A stretch of DNA of 64,000 nucleotides from Fragum whitleyi (Eukaryota > Mollusca > Bivalvia > Cardiida > Cardiidae). Positions 48,601 to 58,914 of this stretch are shown piece after piece. The notes beneath the pieces are model-generated. The model was given only the letters and a program-made list of their open reading frames with translations. It did not search any database and was not told the origin of the DNA. Both the position numbers and the translations under genes were made by a program. Numbering within the stretch: the stretch's first letter is position 1; each line of letters opens with the position of its first letter. The stretch is taken from positions 21,802,449 to 21,866,448 of the forward strand of contig OX411546.1 of NCBI GenBank assembly GCA_948146395.1. The letters run 5' to 3'.

Positions 48601-51600
48601 AGTCGACACATCTAAATAACAGACCTTATGTAAAATTTCATTTATTCACATAATTTAATTTCTTAATTTTCATACGCCCGAAGGGTCGTATTATGTTATG
48701 GCCTCGGTCGTCTGTCCGTCTGTTCGTCCATCCGGCCGTCTGTCCTTCCGTTAGCAATTTTTTGTGTGCGCAACTCCTCCTAAACTATCAATGGGAATAA
48801 GCTGAAACTACACACAATTACTCCCTATGATGTCTAGTTGTGCATAAGACCTTTGAAATTCAAATCGCTCCAGTCATTCCTGAGAAATCTTGAATTATCT
48901 GCCCTTTAATATAACCAAAATCACTGTTTTTTTGTGTGCGCAACTCCTCCTAAAATATCAATGGGAATAAGCTGAAACTACACACAATTACTCCCTATGA
49001 TGTCTAGTTGTGCATAAGACCTTTGAAATTCAAATCGCTCCAGTCATTTCTGAGAAATCTTGAATTATCTGCCCTTTAATATAACCAAAATCACTGTTTT
49101 TTTGTGTGCGCAACTCCTCCTAAACTATCAATGGGAATGAGCTGAAAATAGACACATTTACTCCCTATGATGTCTTGTTGTGCATAAGACCTTTGAAATT
49201 CAAATCGCTCAAGTAAATCCTGAGAAATCTTGAATTATCTGCCCTTGAATTAGACGAAAATCACTGTATTTTGTGTGCAACTCCTCCTTAACTATCAATT
49301 GAAATGAGCTGAAACTAGACACAATTACTCTCTATGATGTCTAGTTTTGCATAAGACTTTTCAATTCAAAATGCTCCAGTTATTCTAGAGTTATCATGTA
49401 TTATCTGCCCTTGAGTTGATGAAAAACAAAATTTCTTGTCGGCTCATTTTCTCCTACATTATGGATGGGAATGATGAAAGGAAACATGCCATAATGACTC
49501 TGTAGGTTGTCTTTTTGTGCTAAGGACTAAATATATTTTCATATTTAAATGTTATGGCACCAGTTGTCTGTCTGTCTGTTTGCAATATTTTTAGCTATCA
49601 ATCAAGCTCATGTTACTGACAAGTCAAGGTTACTGACCAGCCCCTTCGGGTGTATATGCACCGCTCTGCAAAGCTCTTGTTAACTCTTGTCACACTGAAT
49701 TAAAATCTTTGAAAACTAAAGGTTCTGTAAATTTTTTTTAAAAAATTATGCCAATTGTTCTATTGAAAATTATATGCTTACACAATCTTTGTTCAAACAA
49801 AACAGGTAGAAGGTGTAGACCATGATCAGACTTCACATATGTGCAGGCTGATCTTTATCTATACTTCCTGCCAAAGCAGTCCTATTATTTCAGCTTTAAC
49901 ATGACCATAGGTAAATATGAGCTACTGAAGTTAGTAACCTTTCATATCAATATTTCAGGGGCAACTGGGGGTCGTGACCTGTCGGAGATGACGGATAGAG
50001 AGAAAGAAGAACTTTATGGAAAGATAGCAGGAAGACTGGCCATGATAGGAGATAACATAATGACAGAGAGAGGGGAAACTGTCAGTCAGTCATCCAAGAG
50101 TCCTGAATCAAAGAAGTCACAGCAGGAATCACCTAGCCCTGATGAGGGTAAGTTTACTAAAATCAGACTTTAAATTAGTCTTAAACATGGAGGTAAAGAA
50201 TAACATGGTTAAATTCATGTTCATGTTTCCAGTATAAAACAGTGTGTCAGGGTTTTAGTCTGACATCAACAGAATGGGGTCCAAAGAACTCAGCCATTGG
50301 GATCTTAGGGGTCCTTTTTTATGCCCCCTTTGAAGAAGAGGGGTATATTGCTTTGCCCTTGTTGGTTGGTCGATTGGTCTGTCTGTAAACCTTTTTTTGT
50401 CCAAAGTGTATCTCAAAAAGTTTGCAAGCTAGAATCATCAAACTTCACAGGTGGATAGATCTTAATTGAGAAGTGCAGTGCCAAAGAATCATAACTCAAT
50501 TCATCATATATTATTGTAATTGCCCTTTGATAATTGACAAAAAATAGGCCATTGACCTGCTCTTATAGGGGGGGGGGGGGGGGGAATAAATGTTTTTAAA
50601 ACATCTCTTGTTAAACTTTGGTAGTCCCTGCTTTAGGTGTTAGACTATTTCTTTTAAGCTATAATACAGTCAACCCCTGTTTTAACGACACTCAATACAA
50701 CGACATTTTCACTTAACGACACAAATTTGTCGGAAACGGATTTGCACAGTGCATTTTTCATTCGTTATAACGGAATTCTCGTTTTCCGACACTGACATTG
50801 ATTTTCAGGGAACGAAAATGCATATTCCCTATATAAGCTTGTTCAATACAATGACACACAAACTTTACTCTATTTTTCTACACAGAAAATGTTACTTTTA
50901 AGATCATCGCGTTTAAATTTTGATAGAAATGCTTATGTCAAATAAAGTATTAAAAGATCGGTTCAATTAAGATATTCAAATTATAAATTTTAACTGAAAA
51001 AAATATTTCCATGAGTATTTACTATAAACTTTACATAGTATATTATATTATGTATGCTGCTTTTCGACAACCCTGCATTTGTTGACTTATTGTTCATTCA
51101 ATACAGCGACATTTTCGTTACAACGACATATTTTCTGGGAACAAATGTGGTCGTTATAACAAGAGTTGACTGTATTGTATAATGTTAATTTGAAGCTATT
51201 CCCAGGTTAAAGGTAAAGAAATTTATGGAATTATACATAGAATAACTTATAGCTAGTCACAGGGCTGGTGCTAATGCTTGGAATTGTGGGGTCAATGACC
51301 TCTTTACCATGAAATTCTGGGTGTCAAATCTGATTCCAAAGGGGTCAAAACAACAAAGAGAACAAATCTTTGATAGGGAATTTGAAGGTTTGTAAAGATA
51401 TATTCAGTAATCACTTTATTTATGCATCATAGATAATCTGAGGGATAAAACCTAGTTTTGACCCTTTGAATTTTTTTCCAAGGGGGTCACAATGACCCCT
51501 TTTGGAGAAATTTCTTAGATCAAAAAAGAAGTTTAAGAGTTAGATTTAACATGGTTTAGGGGCAAACACAAGCCCTGTAGTCAGAAAAGAACACAGTTGA

Positions 51601-54600
51601 AGTCTGGTCACTATTCAAAATGAAGTTAATAATGGATGATATGTGAAATTGATTCAAACAATGAGGAAAAACATAAAGTGCTTGTTGCAAGCAATTTCAC
51701 TACACTTGAACATTTAAGTCATTAGCTGTAGTTCCTATAAAAAATAGTGAAAAAGAATAACATTATTTTTACCTTTCTTTTGGTGCAAGTACTGGTGAAT
51801 TTTCCAGGAAGCAGAATCAAGAGGGATTAATATAAGTTGTAAGAACTTGTTTCCCAATCTATGTAAAATAAATGGGTTTAAACGAAATAAAAACATTGGC
51901 TGATTGCTTACACTTTGTGATGCCAAATAATTAATTGTATAAATAGCTTAAAGTACCTGTAAGATAAAAGCACTTGGTAATCCTTAACTCTTACTTCTAT
52001 GGCTCAGTTGTAAAAAAGATAACCATTGGTAAATTCTAAACAGAAGTTAATTTCAGCCAATCAGGATTGTTGTTTCAATTGGTACAATTGAAACAACAAA
52101 ACTGATTTGTTGAAAATAACTTGTGGTCTATATTTAACCAATGGCTATTTTTTATACAAATGGGGGCTGGTATGTATTTTGATATATATTTCAGAAACCA
52201 AGAAGGCCCACCTGTCCCAACTAGAAGCAGAAATAAGAGATGAGTTGAGACTTGTTGCAGATGAAATAGATGCTAGGGTATGTCTAGTTTTTTTGCTCTC
52301 TATACTTTCTGTACTTGATTCCCTCTACATTGATAAGATTGGGTGCATTTGGATTTACCAGTGTCTGTCTGCCTGTCTGTCATTCTGTCTATCCCTCCAT
52401 CTGTCTTTTCAAAATGTGCAAACTTGATATTCCCCTGTTATGTCAAAACCATTTCAATGTTCATAGTTGGTTTGAAGTTATCACATCTAGTATATCATTC
52501 TGTCATGCCATGATATACCCTACAAGTTTTCATGTTGTGGAAACCAGAAAATCAACTCTTCTAAATTAACCTATTTTTATGCCCCCGTATCGAGAGATCG
52601 GGGGCATATTGTTTTACTCGTGTCTGTCCGTCTGTCTGTCTGTCTGTCTGTCCATATGTCTGTCTGTCCGTCTGTCAGTCCGTCTGTCCGAAAACTTAAC
52701 CCGTAAACTTAACCTTGCCAATATCTTCAAGCCTATTCAAGATGCAAAGCTAATATTTGGCATGATGATAGATCTCAATGATCCGCATCCGCTGGTTCCA
52801 AAGTCAAGGTCATGTGACAAGGTCAAGGTCATCTGTCAAGGTCTAACTTTGAAAAAAAATGCCGTTCCGGGGGCATTCGTGTTTCACAAGCACATCTTCT
52901 TTTTCTCATATAGCTCCCCTTGCCTACTAAAAGGAATAGCCATCAGATTTATCCTTGTCTTACACATGTGTAGGATATATTGGAAACATGATTTGATCTT
53001 ACACGTTAGTGCGGTATTTCTGGGTTTTAATATACTGGTGTTTTTGTGAGAAGAAGAACCTTTAACCAAATTATTTATCTGACAAGCTGATGGTTATCTT
53101 GTCTTGACTAGAAAAGATTATAAGCAAGCCAAGACTCGCTTAATAGCACTTCAATTTTAGACTGGGTTGAGATCAGGGCCCAAGGTTATAAAAGTTTTCT
53201 CAGGCCCAGGCTCAATTTTCACAAAATTTTGAATTGAAATAAATGTATGAAAATAAAAGGTAATATTAATAAGTTGTTATTCATAACAACTTATTAATAT
53301 CATCTTTTTATGTTAATACATTTTAATAAAAGAATAGTAAAACAGAAATACGGCCTTAATCTCAAATTGAAATTCGAGAATTTTTTTAATTGAGCCTGAG
53401 ATAAGTTTTATAACTTCGGGCCCAGCTTGTCTAAAACAAAATCTCATGACATAAATCTTCTTCAGTTGGCAGCCAATGCCAGACAGGCTGCCATGAGGAT
53501 TGCTGGTGTCGTCGCTTACGATCAGTTCTCCCAGGTGGTGGATGAGCAGGTCAGTAAGGAGGTTGGTTGGGCGCAGGTGGCAGCTGTATTCAACATCACC
53601 AAGAGGGCCATACAGGTTGCAGGCGCAAGTGGATCGCTGGCCATGCAGATTAAAGAGATGAGTCTGAAGTATATTGAGGATAAGTTTGCCAGCTGGATTG
53701 TTGGGCAAGGTGGCTGGGTGAGTGCTTCTCAAGGGCAGAGATTCAGTTTGATATCAACAGACTTGGGTCCATAGGACTCAATAACTGTGGTTTAAGTTTG
53801 ATATCAACAGACTTGGGTCCATAGGACTTGATAAATGGGGTTTGGGTTTAACCTCAACAGACTTTGGTCCATAGGACTTAATAACTGGGGTTTAAGTTTG
53901 ACATCAACAGACTTTGGTCCCAAGGACTCAATAACTGGAGTTTTAGTTTGACATCAACAGACTTGGGTCCCAAGGACTTGATAACTGGGGTTTTAGTTTG
54001 ACATTTACTGACTTGGATCTCAAGGACTCAATAACTGGGGTTTTTATTTCGATATCAACAGACTTTGTACTGGGTTGTAGGGGTCCCTGCTTTAAGTTTG
54101 GGAGTCCCTGCTTAGGGTGTAGACTATTTCTTGGTTCTATATGTGGTAAACATTGAGATATTTTATTATCCACAGGCAAATTAGATTATAGACAGATACA
54201 AATCACTGGGACTCAACTTCAGAAAAGTATTGTAGACTGTTTATTATTTTCTGAAGCTGAGTCCCAAATTATTTTTAGAGTCCTTGCTTTCTCTTTTAGA
54301 GTCTCAGACTCACAAACCTGTGTCCCTTAAAAACCTGCAAGGTGCTGGTCAAAAAGTGTTTATGGGAATTATGAATTTAATCAATTATGAACATCAGTAT
54401 AGGGCTTAGCACAATGTTGTTGAACAGGGTCTATTCTAGGATTCGAAAATTAGGGGGGGGGAGCTTTGTTGAAAATCTTTAACATTCCAAAAAAGATGTA
54501 AACTTTCACTCTTTCTCTATGTAAAAAGATCCCCCATCACCTTCCAAAACAGGGGGATTTTTCAAACATATGTGCTAAAATGCTCAATCCCCCTCCTAGA

Positions 54601-55078
54601 ATACACACTGGTTGAAAGTGCCTGCATTCATATAGGCTTTTATGACAGCTTTGGACTAAACTCTCAAATTTGAGCTAAAACTTTTTCACAATTTGTATAG
54701 TTGGCCATTATAACCAAACCAATTAAAACATTGTTTCAAATGTTTGAAATAAAAATGTTTGAATTTGAGTTATATTTTATAATTTATCAGGAGTATATTT
54801 GTCTGATCGGCTGTAAAAAATAGCACTCATTTATCAATCTTTAAAACAGTTTTGTACATAATTTCTGTATCAAAAGCAGATGGGCTTTTCAAAGAGATGG
54901 ACACGCTACATGGATATTACTCATTTAAGCAGGAGATTCAAATAGAAGGCAAAATTCACATATGATTCTCAGTTTGGCAGGCGATTAAGTTCAATGAAAT
55001 AACATTTTGTTGATATTTATCTTACAGGACAGTATGTTATCAGGGACGGACACAGATACTGATTCAGAGCTGGATTGA
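44138..55078 (+). CDS. BCL2L12: BCL2L12-like protein with C-terminal Bcl-2 homology region (seven coding exons)
   Basis: Exons: 44138-45671, 46703-46869, 47513-47765, 49959-50147, 52195-52277, 53466-53717 and 55028-55078 (TGA). Total 2529 nt, 842 aa. Every intron is GT-AG and the phases 1,0,1,1,0,0 join without a break. A TTTCAG acceptor at 44125 precedes the ATG, so a 5' UTR exon lies upstream. The C-terminal part has a helix-rich stretch, a BH1-like VGWAQVAAVF (775-784) and a BH2-like SWIVGQGGWDSML (818-830). It ends in an acidic tail with no membrane anchor. Short N-terminal segments VREEAAKILEEFL (85-97) and FYKKAQERLQTLL (371-383) resemble segments I recall from human BCL2L12. Human BCL2L12 (about 334 aa) is reported to restrain effector caspases and p53. 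This protein is far longer, through a Ser/Lys-rich disordered region. Function here is inferred from homology. Confidence 0.8.
45911..45991. repeat. Short foldback, AGTGCAAGA type
   Basis: TTTGAGGGTTTAGTGCAAGA and GTACTAAGTG pair with CACTTAGTAC and TCTTGCACTGAATCCTCAAA. Confidence 0.75.
46364..46604. mobile_element. Foldback MITE, TGAGCCTGTGCGTGACA family (copy c)
   Basis: Family ends and GTCCAGGGTCTTCACTATG are present. It lies in the first coding intron, about 100 bp before exon 2. Confidence 0.7.
46964..47218. repeat. Repeat R, copy 2
   Basis: Same direction as copy 1 and likewise intronic. The two copies lie either side of the first two coding exons of the BCL2L12-like gene. Confidence 0.75.
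48078..48230. repeat. Short foldback followed by a SINE tail fragment
   Basis: CAATGCAAAACTATTGTAAG hairpin at 48078-48139, then SINE 3' text GCTCCAGCCACCGCGATGTG and GTTGAAAGTAGCGTAAA. Confidence 0.7.
48668..49681 (-). mobile_element. Pearl/HINE-like element, TACGCCCGAAGGG family (copy 2)
   Basis: Inverse of the copy at 29636. It starts CATACGCCCGAAGGGTCG, carries a GTCTGTCCGTCTG run, has 170-bp units (ATGGGAAT at 48791, 48961, 49131) and ends GCAAAGCTCTTGTT. It lies in the intron before exon 4 of the BCL2L12-like gene. Confidence 0.78.
50324..50612 (+). mobile_element. GCCCCC-family element with poly(G) tract
   Basis: Starts TTTTTATGCCCCCTTTGAAG, includes GGTCTGTCTGTAAACC and a G17 tract (50568-50584), and ends ACATCTCTTGTTA. 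Confidence 0.6.
50667..51172. mobile_element. Tc1/mariner-pogo-like MITE with TA target duplication
   Basis: Left end CAGTCAACCCCTGTTTTAAC and right end CGTTATAACAAGAGTTGACTG are inverted and flanked by TA on both sides. CAACGACATTTTC repeats internally at both ends. Length 506 bp with no transposase ORF. Confidence 0.75.
52574..52905 (+). mobile_element. GCCCCCG-family element
   Basis: Starts TTTTTATGCCCCCG, forming a hairpin with CGGGGGCATA, then (GTCT/GTCC)n at 52620-52690 and AACTTAACC. It includes two TCAAGGTCA motifs (52804, 52823). It lies in the intron before the Bcl-2 homology exon. Confidence 0.7.
53466..53717 (+). CDS. Bcl-2 homology exon of the BCL2L12-like gene
   Basis: A phase-0 exon of exactly 84 codons, preceded by CTTCTTCAG and followed by donor GTGAGT. 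It encodes residues 743-826 and stops after GQGGW, with D the first residue of the next exon. In BCL2 and other canonical family members an intron also falls directly after the BH2 GGW. Sharing this position supports true Bcl-2 family descent, not chance similarity. A 50-bp tandem repeat begins 28 bp after the donor. Confidence 0.85.
53746..54095 (+). repeat. 50-bp minisatellite, seven units
   Basis: GTTTGATATCAACAGACTTG-type unit starts at 53746, 53796, 53846, 53896, 53946, 53996 and 54046, exactly 50 bp apart. A single related unit at 50255 lies in an earlier intron. Confidence 0.85.
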
Positions 55079-55122
55079 ACAAGACAGCAGAGCTACAGAT
55101 AGAGGGGGTATTTTGTATTTCA

Positions 55123-55142
55123 AATAAAAATATGTCAATAAA
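55123..55142 (+). terminator. Polyadenylation signals of the BCL2L12-like gene
   Basis: Two AATAAA hexamers (55123-55128 and 55137-55142) lie 45-64 bp after the stop codon at 55078. They give a plausible short 3' UTR. The cleavage site is not determinable by eye. Confidence 0.5.
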
Positions 55143-55377
55143 ACTTGCAGAAATTTTATGTTGTGTGTACTCATTGGAATCATCTCTTCAAGACGATTCA
55201 AATGAGTACCCACAACAAAGGTTTTCATTAGGAAATAAAGATTTGAGACCGGCTTTACCCCCTCTTATCTGTACCTCTGAGATAGTTGTACATATTTCCA
55301 CAAGGGGAAAAGATATGTAAAGCCTGGCAGGCTCCATCTTACTTGAACTGTAGAGAAGATAAATGGATAAAGGAATT

Positions 55378-55830
55378 TGAGTCTGTGCCTGACATTTCCA
55401 AAAATTTGAAATGTACGTAAGGTGCAAACATTGAGCAGTATAGACAGCCACATAGTATAAATACAAAGTATCCTGTTGGTCAGATACTTAAAGACCTTAT
55501 TTATGAACTAAATGCATAGTGAAGACTCTAGTCAGACTGTGCAGATGTTGTTGGGAATCTTGCGCACAGGCTCATTTTTTTTTAAAGAAAAAAAACCTGT
55601 ATGTGACATTTCCAACTTATTGACATGTGCATGAGGCATAAAAATACAGGGTTCAGATAGCCTCATAATGTAGTTAGAAGACTGCTTGGATGTCTAAAAA
55701 CACAATGAAACCTTATCCATATACAAAGCCTATAGGGAAGACACTGGCCAGACTGTGGGGATGCACAGGCTGGCCAGAGTCTGCTTTGCTCTCAGTTGAA
55801 TTTGATGGAAATGTCATATATAGGCTCAAA
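55378..55830. mobile_element. Two adjacent foldback MITEs, TGAGCCTGTGCGTGACA family (copies d, e)
   Basis: Copy d spans 55378-55574 and copy e 55595-55830, both with family ends and GAAGACTCTAGTCAGACTG-type interiors. Confidence 0.65.
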
Positions 55831-55984
55831 TGCTTACAAAACCTTTGGGTTTAGGCCTGTCCACCCTTTTCCCAGACATGTATGAATTGGCAGATTTATA
55901 TGGCCAATCAAAATCGATTTACTAAATAAATATAAGCATTAACATTGCTTTTTTGAAAAGGGGTTTGATGTCTCTTTTAACAGC

Positions 55985-56600
55985 ATTACAGTCAAACGGC
56001 AGAGGCTTGTGCACCTAACCTCAAACCATGAATTGCTGGTATTTTTCACACCAGTACTTCTACTATATCCTTTCCATGCCACGAGCAGAGGCTAGAGCAC
56101 CTAACCTAAACCATGAATTGCTGGTATTTTTTCACACAAGTACTTCTACTACATCCTTTCCAAGCCATTAGCTGTTGAGCCAGATTAGCTCTGTCTATAA
56201 AGCATTGGGCTGCAAATCCTTGGATGGTGAGTTGCGGCTGCCATCATAGCGCAGTTGGTAGCACATCAGACTGTCAATCTAGAGGTCCTAGGTACGATCC
56301 CCAATGACGGCACTCATCCTTTCTGACTTTTTTGTCTCTAATCTATGGTTTGATAATCGTAGACTTATGTGAGATAGCTGGTGGCTAGTAAAAGATGTGG
56401 TGGTTGTACTGGTGAGAGAAATACCAGGAAACTATTCTTCGTCGCTCCAGCTGCTGTGATACAACTGAAAAAATGTTGAAAGCGGTGTAAAACTCAATTA
56501 AATCAATCCCACCTATAGGTTTATGATTAAGTATTTAGTATGATTTAGTTTGATGGTGGCTGGGAAAAAATACTGTGGTTGTACTGGTATGAGAAATGAC
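55985..56600 (+). mobile_element. SINE cluster including one full-length copy
   Basis: The full-length copy at 56231-56508 has A box TAGCGCAGTTGGTAGCACA, B box GGTACGATCCC, body GAGAGAAATACCAGGAAAC and tail AATTAAATCAATC. Inverted-orientation cores lie at 55985-56165, another tRNA-like head at 56170-56228 and a body fragment at 56511-56600. Confidence 0.75.
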
Positions 56601-56877
56601 AGGAAACCATGGATATGTGGTTGAGTTACCACATTAGAACTGCAAAGTGTAAAAATAAACACCATTCTAACAAACTTAGCCATAAACTGCTTATCCCTTT
56701 AAGGAGTATCTATTGTTTGCCCATAGATGAGAGACAAATAATGTTTGTCACAAGGAAGTTTCTCAGTCATTCATATAGACTGGGACCAGAAATTAAAAGA
56801 CTTGTAAACTTGGGCCCTGATGTTAAATGTTGACATAGTCTCCTATATTTTGGCCAAACATTTCATTAGTGGTTATC

Positions 56878-57041
56878 TTAAGGTAGTGGAACAGTAATAG
56901 TTCCGCAACATTTTGAAACACATGATCTTTCACAATGTTAACAGAATTTTCCTAATGAAAATCATTAGGAAACCTTGGTTAACATTGTTAAAGTGATAAC
57001 TTCTGAAATGTTGCGGAACTATTATGGATCCACTACCTTAA
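56878..57041. mobile_element. Foldback MITE, CTTAAGGTAGTGGA family
   Basis: Arms CTTAAGGTAGTGGAACAGTA and ATAGTTCCGCAACATTT pair with their complements ending TCCACTACCTTAA. The centre is TTTCCTAATGAAAATCATTAGG. Confidence 0.8.
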
Positions 57042-57136
57042 ATGTTGTAGCTATGGATTATCAAAGCTCGAGTTGCGCATTCGGGTCTACTACCTTAAAA
57101 TTAGCCCTTTATTGACAATCTTCTCAAATTTCTGTC

Positions 57137-57271
57137 CTGCCCTGTGTTAAGGGTGACAAAACAAGGCAACTGTATGCAAATTATACCCGGCTTCGCATAT
57201 GCACTTGCATACAAAGCTGGGTAAAATTGGCAAACAGTTTGCATCGTTTTGTCATCCTGAACACCGGGCTG
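57137..57271. mobile_element. Foldback MITE, CAGCCCTGTGTTCAGGATG family
   Basis: Ends GCCCTGTGTTAAGGGTGAC and GTCATCCTGAACACCGGGCT. The interior stem is GTATGCAAATTATACCC against GGGTAAAATTGGCAAAC-type text. Confidence 0.65.
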
Positions 57272-57679
57272 TATTAACATTCCGTTCTTTTAAATGTAAT
57301 AGTTGAAAACAAGTGAGAGTATAATGTAAAGGGGAAAAGAGAGCAAGATGGCTTAAATGTCTTCCAGAAGGTTGTGATTCTGTTGGAATGGCATAACTAT
57401 ATTTGTTGATGTTTCATGCCAATGCATTGGCTTTGAGTGTTAGTTATGTTTGTTGTATGTTCTTGTCAAATATTTTAGTTAAACCTGTTGCAAGATGACA
57501 AAACTTCAGATTTGTCCATTTTGAAGAAATATAGATATTGCTGGCTTTGCTTGAATCAGTTGTAAAGAGCCAATTGTATATAGGCAGATGTAACTGTTTC
57601 AAGCTGTCAGAATTTAAATTAAGAACAGTTAAGGACTGGCGATAAGTATAGGATCTGTAGAATTGTGACGGAAAGACAA

Positions 57680-57912
57680 TTGGGCCAGTGCGTGACATTT
57701 CAAACAATCTCAAATGTGCACCAAGCAAACACTCTGGCCAGCCTGTGAATCGGCACAGTCCATCCAGAATCTTTACTTTGCACTTTATAGATAGAACAGA
57801 TCTTCAAGTATCTTCAGACAGACAGACGAGCATCTCATTTCACTGTGATGGTCTAGGCTGCTCATTGCTTGCAACTATGTCAAATTGTTGAAAATGTAAA
57901 GCACAGGCTCAA
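57680..57912. mobile_element. Foldback MITE, TGAGCCTGTGCGTGACA family (copy f)
   Basis: Starts TTGGGCCAGTGCGTGACA and ends GTAAAGCACAGGCTCAA. Confidence 0.7.
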
Positions 57913-58063
57913 TTTGCTTTATCAATATCCCTAGGTATAAGTCTTTTCAATCATGATCGGTGAATGGCATCAAACAAGCCTTTATGTACTAATCTCTGAA
58001 AATTTCTTTTATTTCTGATTTTTTCAGAAAAAATACTCTACCAGAATTTTTATGCATTTTTTA

Positions 58064-58348
58064 GCTGGGCTGTTTTCGGAGAAAACCTGAGGTGTTGCTA
58101 TAGCCTCCGTGTCATTGTCGTCGTCATTGAGCGAAAACTTTGACATTTTGTTATATCTCTGGTTCTACTGAAGGCTTCACTTGAAACTTGACACACATGT
58201 TCACCATCAAAAGAGCAACCTATACTTTCAAGGGGATAACTCTAGATTCATTGTGTGCAAATTATGCCCCTTTTTCGACTTAGATTTTTTCCCACCATCC
58301 AGCACTCGACAGCCGAGTGAAGGCACCCGCAGGCGGTGCTCTTGTTTT
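58064..58348 (+). mobile_element. Small ACAAGAG-terminus element
   Basis: Starts TTTTAGCTGGGCTGTTTTCG with a hairpin, includes CTCTGGTTCTACTGAAGGC, and ends with the AGGCACCCGCAGGCGGTGC hairpin and CTCTTGTTT. Confidence 0.55.
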
Positions 58349-58669
58349 CCTGTTAAGTTTTTGTGTATTTTCTTTGTGTTTTTTTTTGTGTGTTTTTAGT
58401 GTTTAGCTGATAAAATCAGCCTTTATGCCAAAACATTGCTGAAAGCATTAGAATAGGTAATGGATTTTTTATATGCAACTTAGTTTATAGCCATTGAGAT
58501 TACATTATTATTTTCATTTAGGAATTATTTCAGGAAAGAATGCTCTATTACATAGTTTTTTTGTGTGATGAATACTGGGGGTATTCAGTTAAGCTTTTTT
58601 GTTTTCCAAGAAAAACTACGATATTGTCATTTTTGATGTGCACAAAATTACATTTTGTGGTATATCACG

Positions 58670-58741
58670 ATGGCTCAGCGCGAAAGAGTTGTGACTGCCT
58701 ATAAGCATATAGGCATTTACAATTGTTTTTGTGCTGATCCA
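58670..58741. repeat. Short foldback, GGCTCAGTG family
   Basis: ATGGCTCAGCGCGAAAGAGT and ACTGCCTATA pair with TATAGGCA and GTGCTGATCCAT. It lies just outside the large inverted repeat. Confidence 0.75.
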
Positions 58742-58914
58742 TCTATCTAGTACATGTATAACCATTTGCATTCACATGAAAGATAGATGTATGTCCAATT
58801 TAAAAAAGCAACCTAATGTCTCAAGGAGTACAATAATAAATGCATTTTTTGTATGCACAAGCTTGATATCCCTCTTCAGTCAGCTGTTTACAGAAGAAAC
58901 GGGGACATTACTTT

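Noticed and set aside
53313..53732. A 139-codon minus-strand frame opposite the BH exon
   Set aside because: It is the shadow of exon 53466-53717, which has conserved splice sites and Bcl-2-like sequence on the plus strand.
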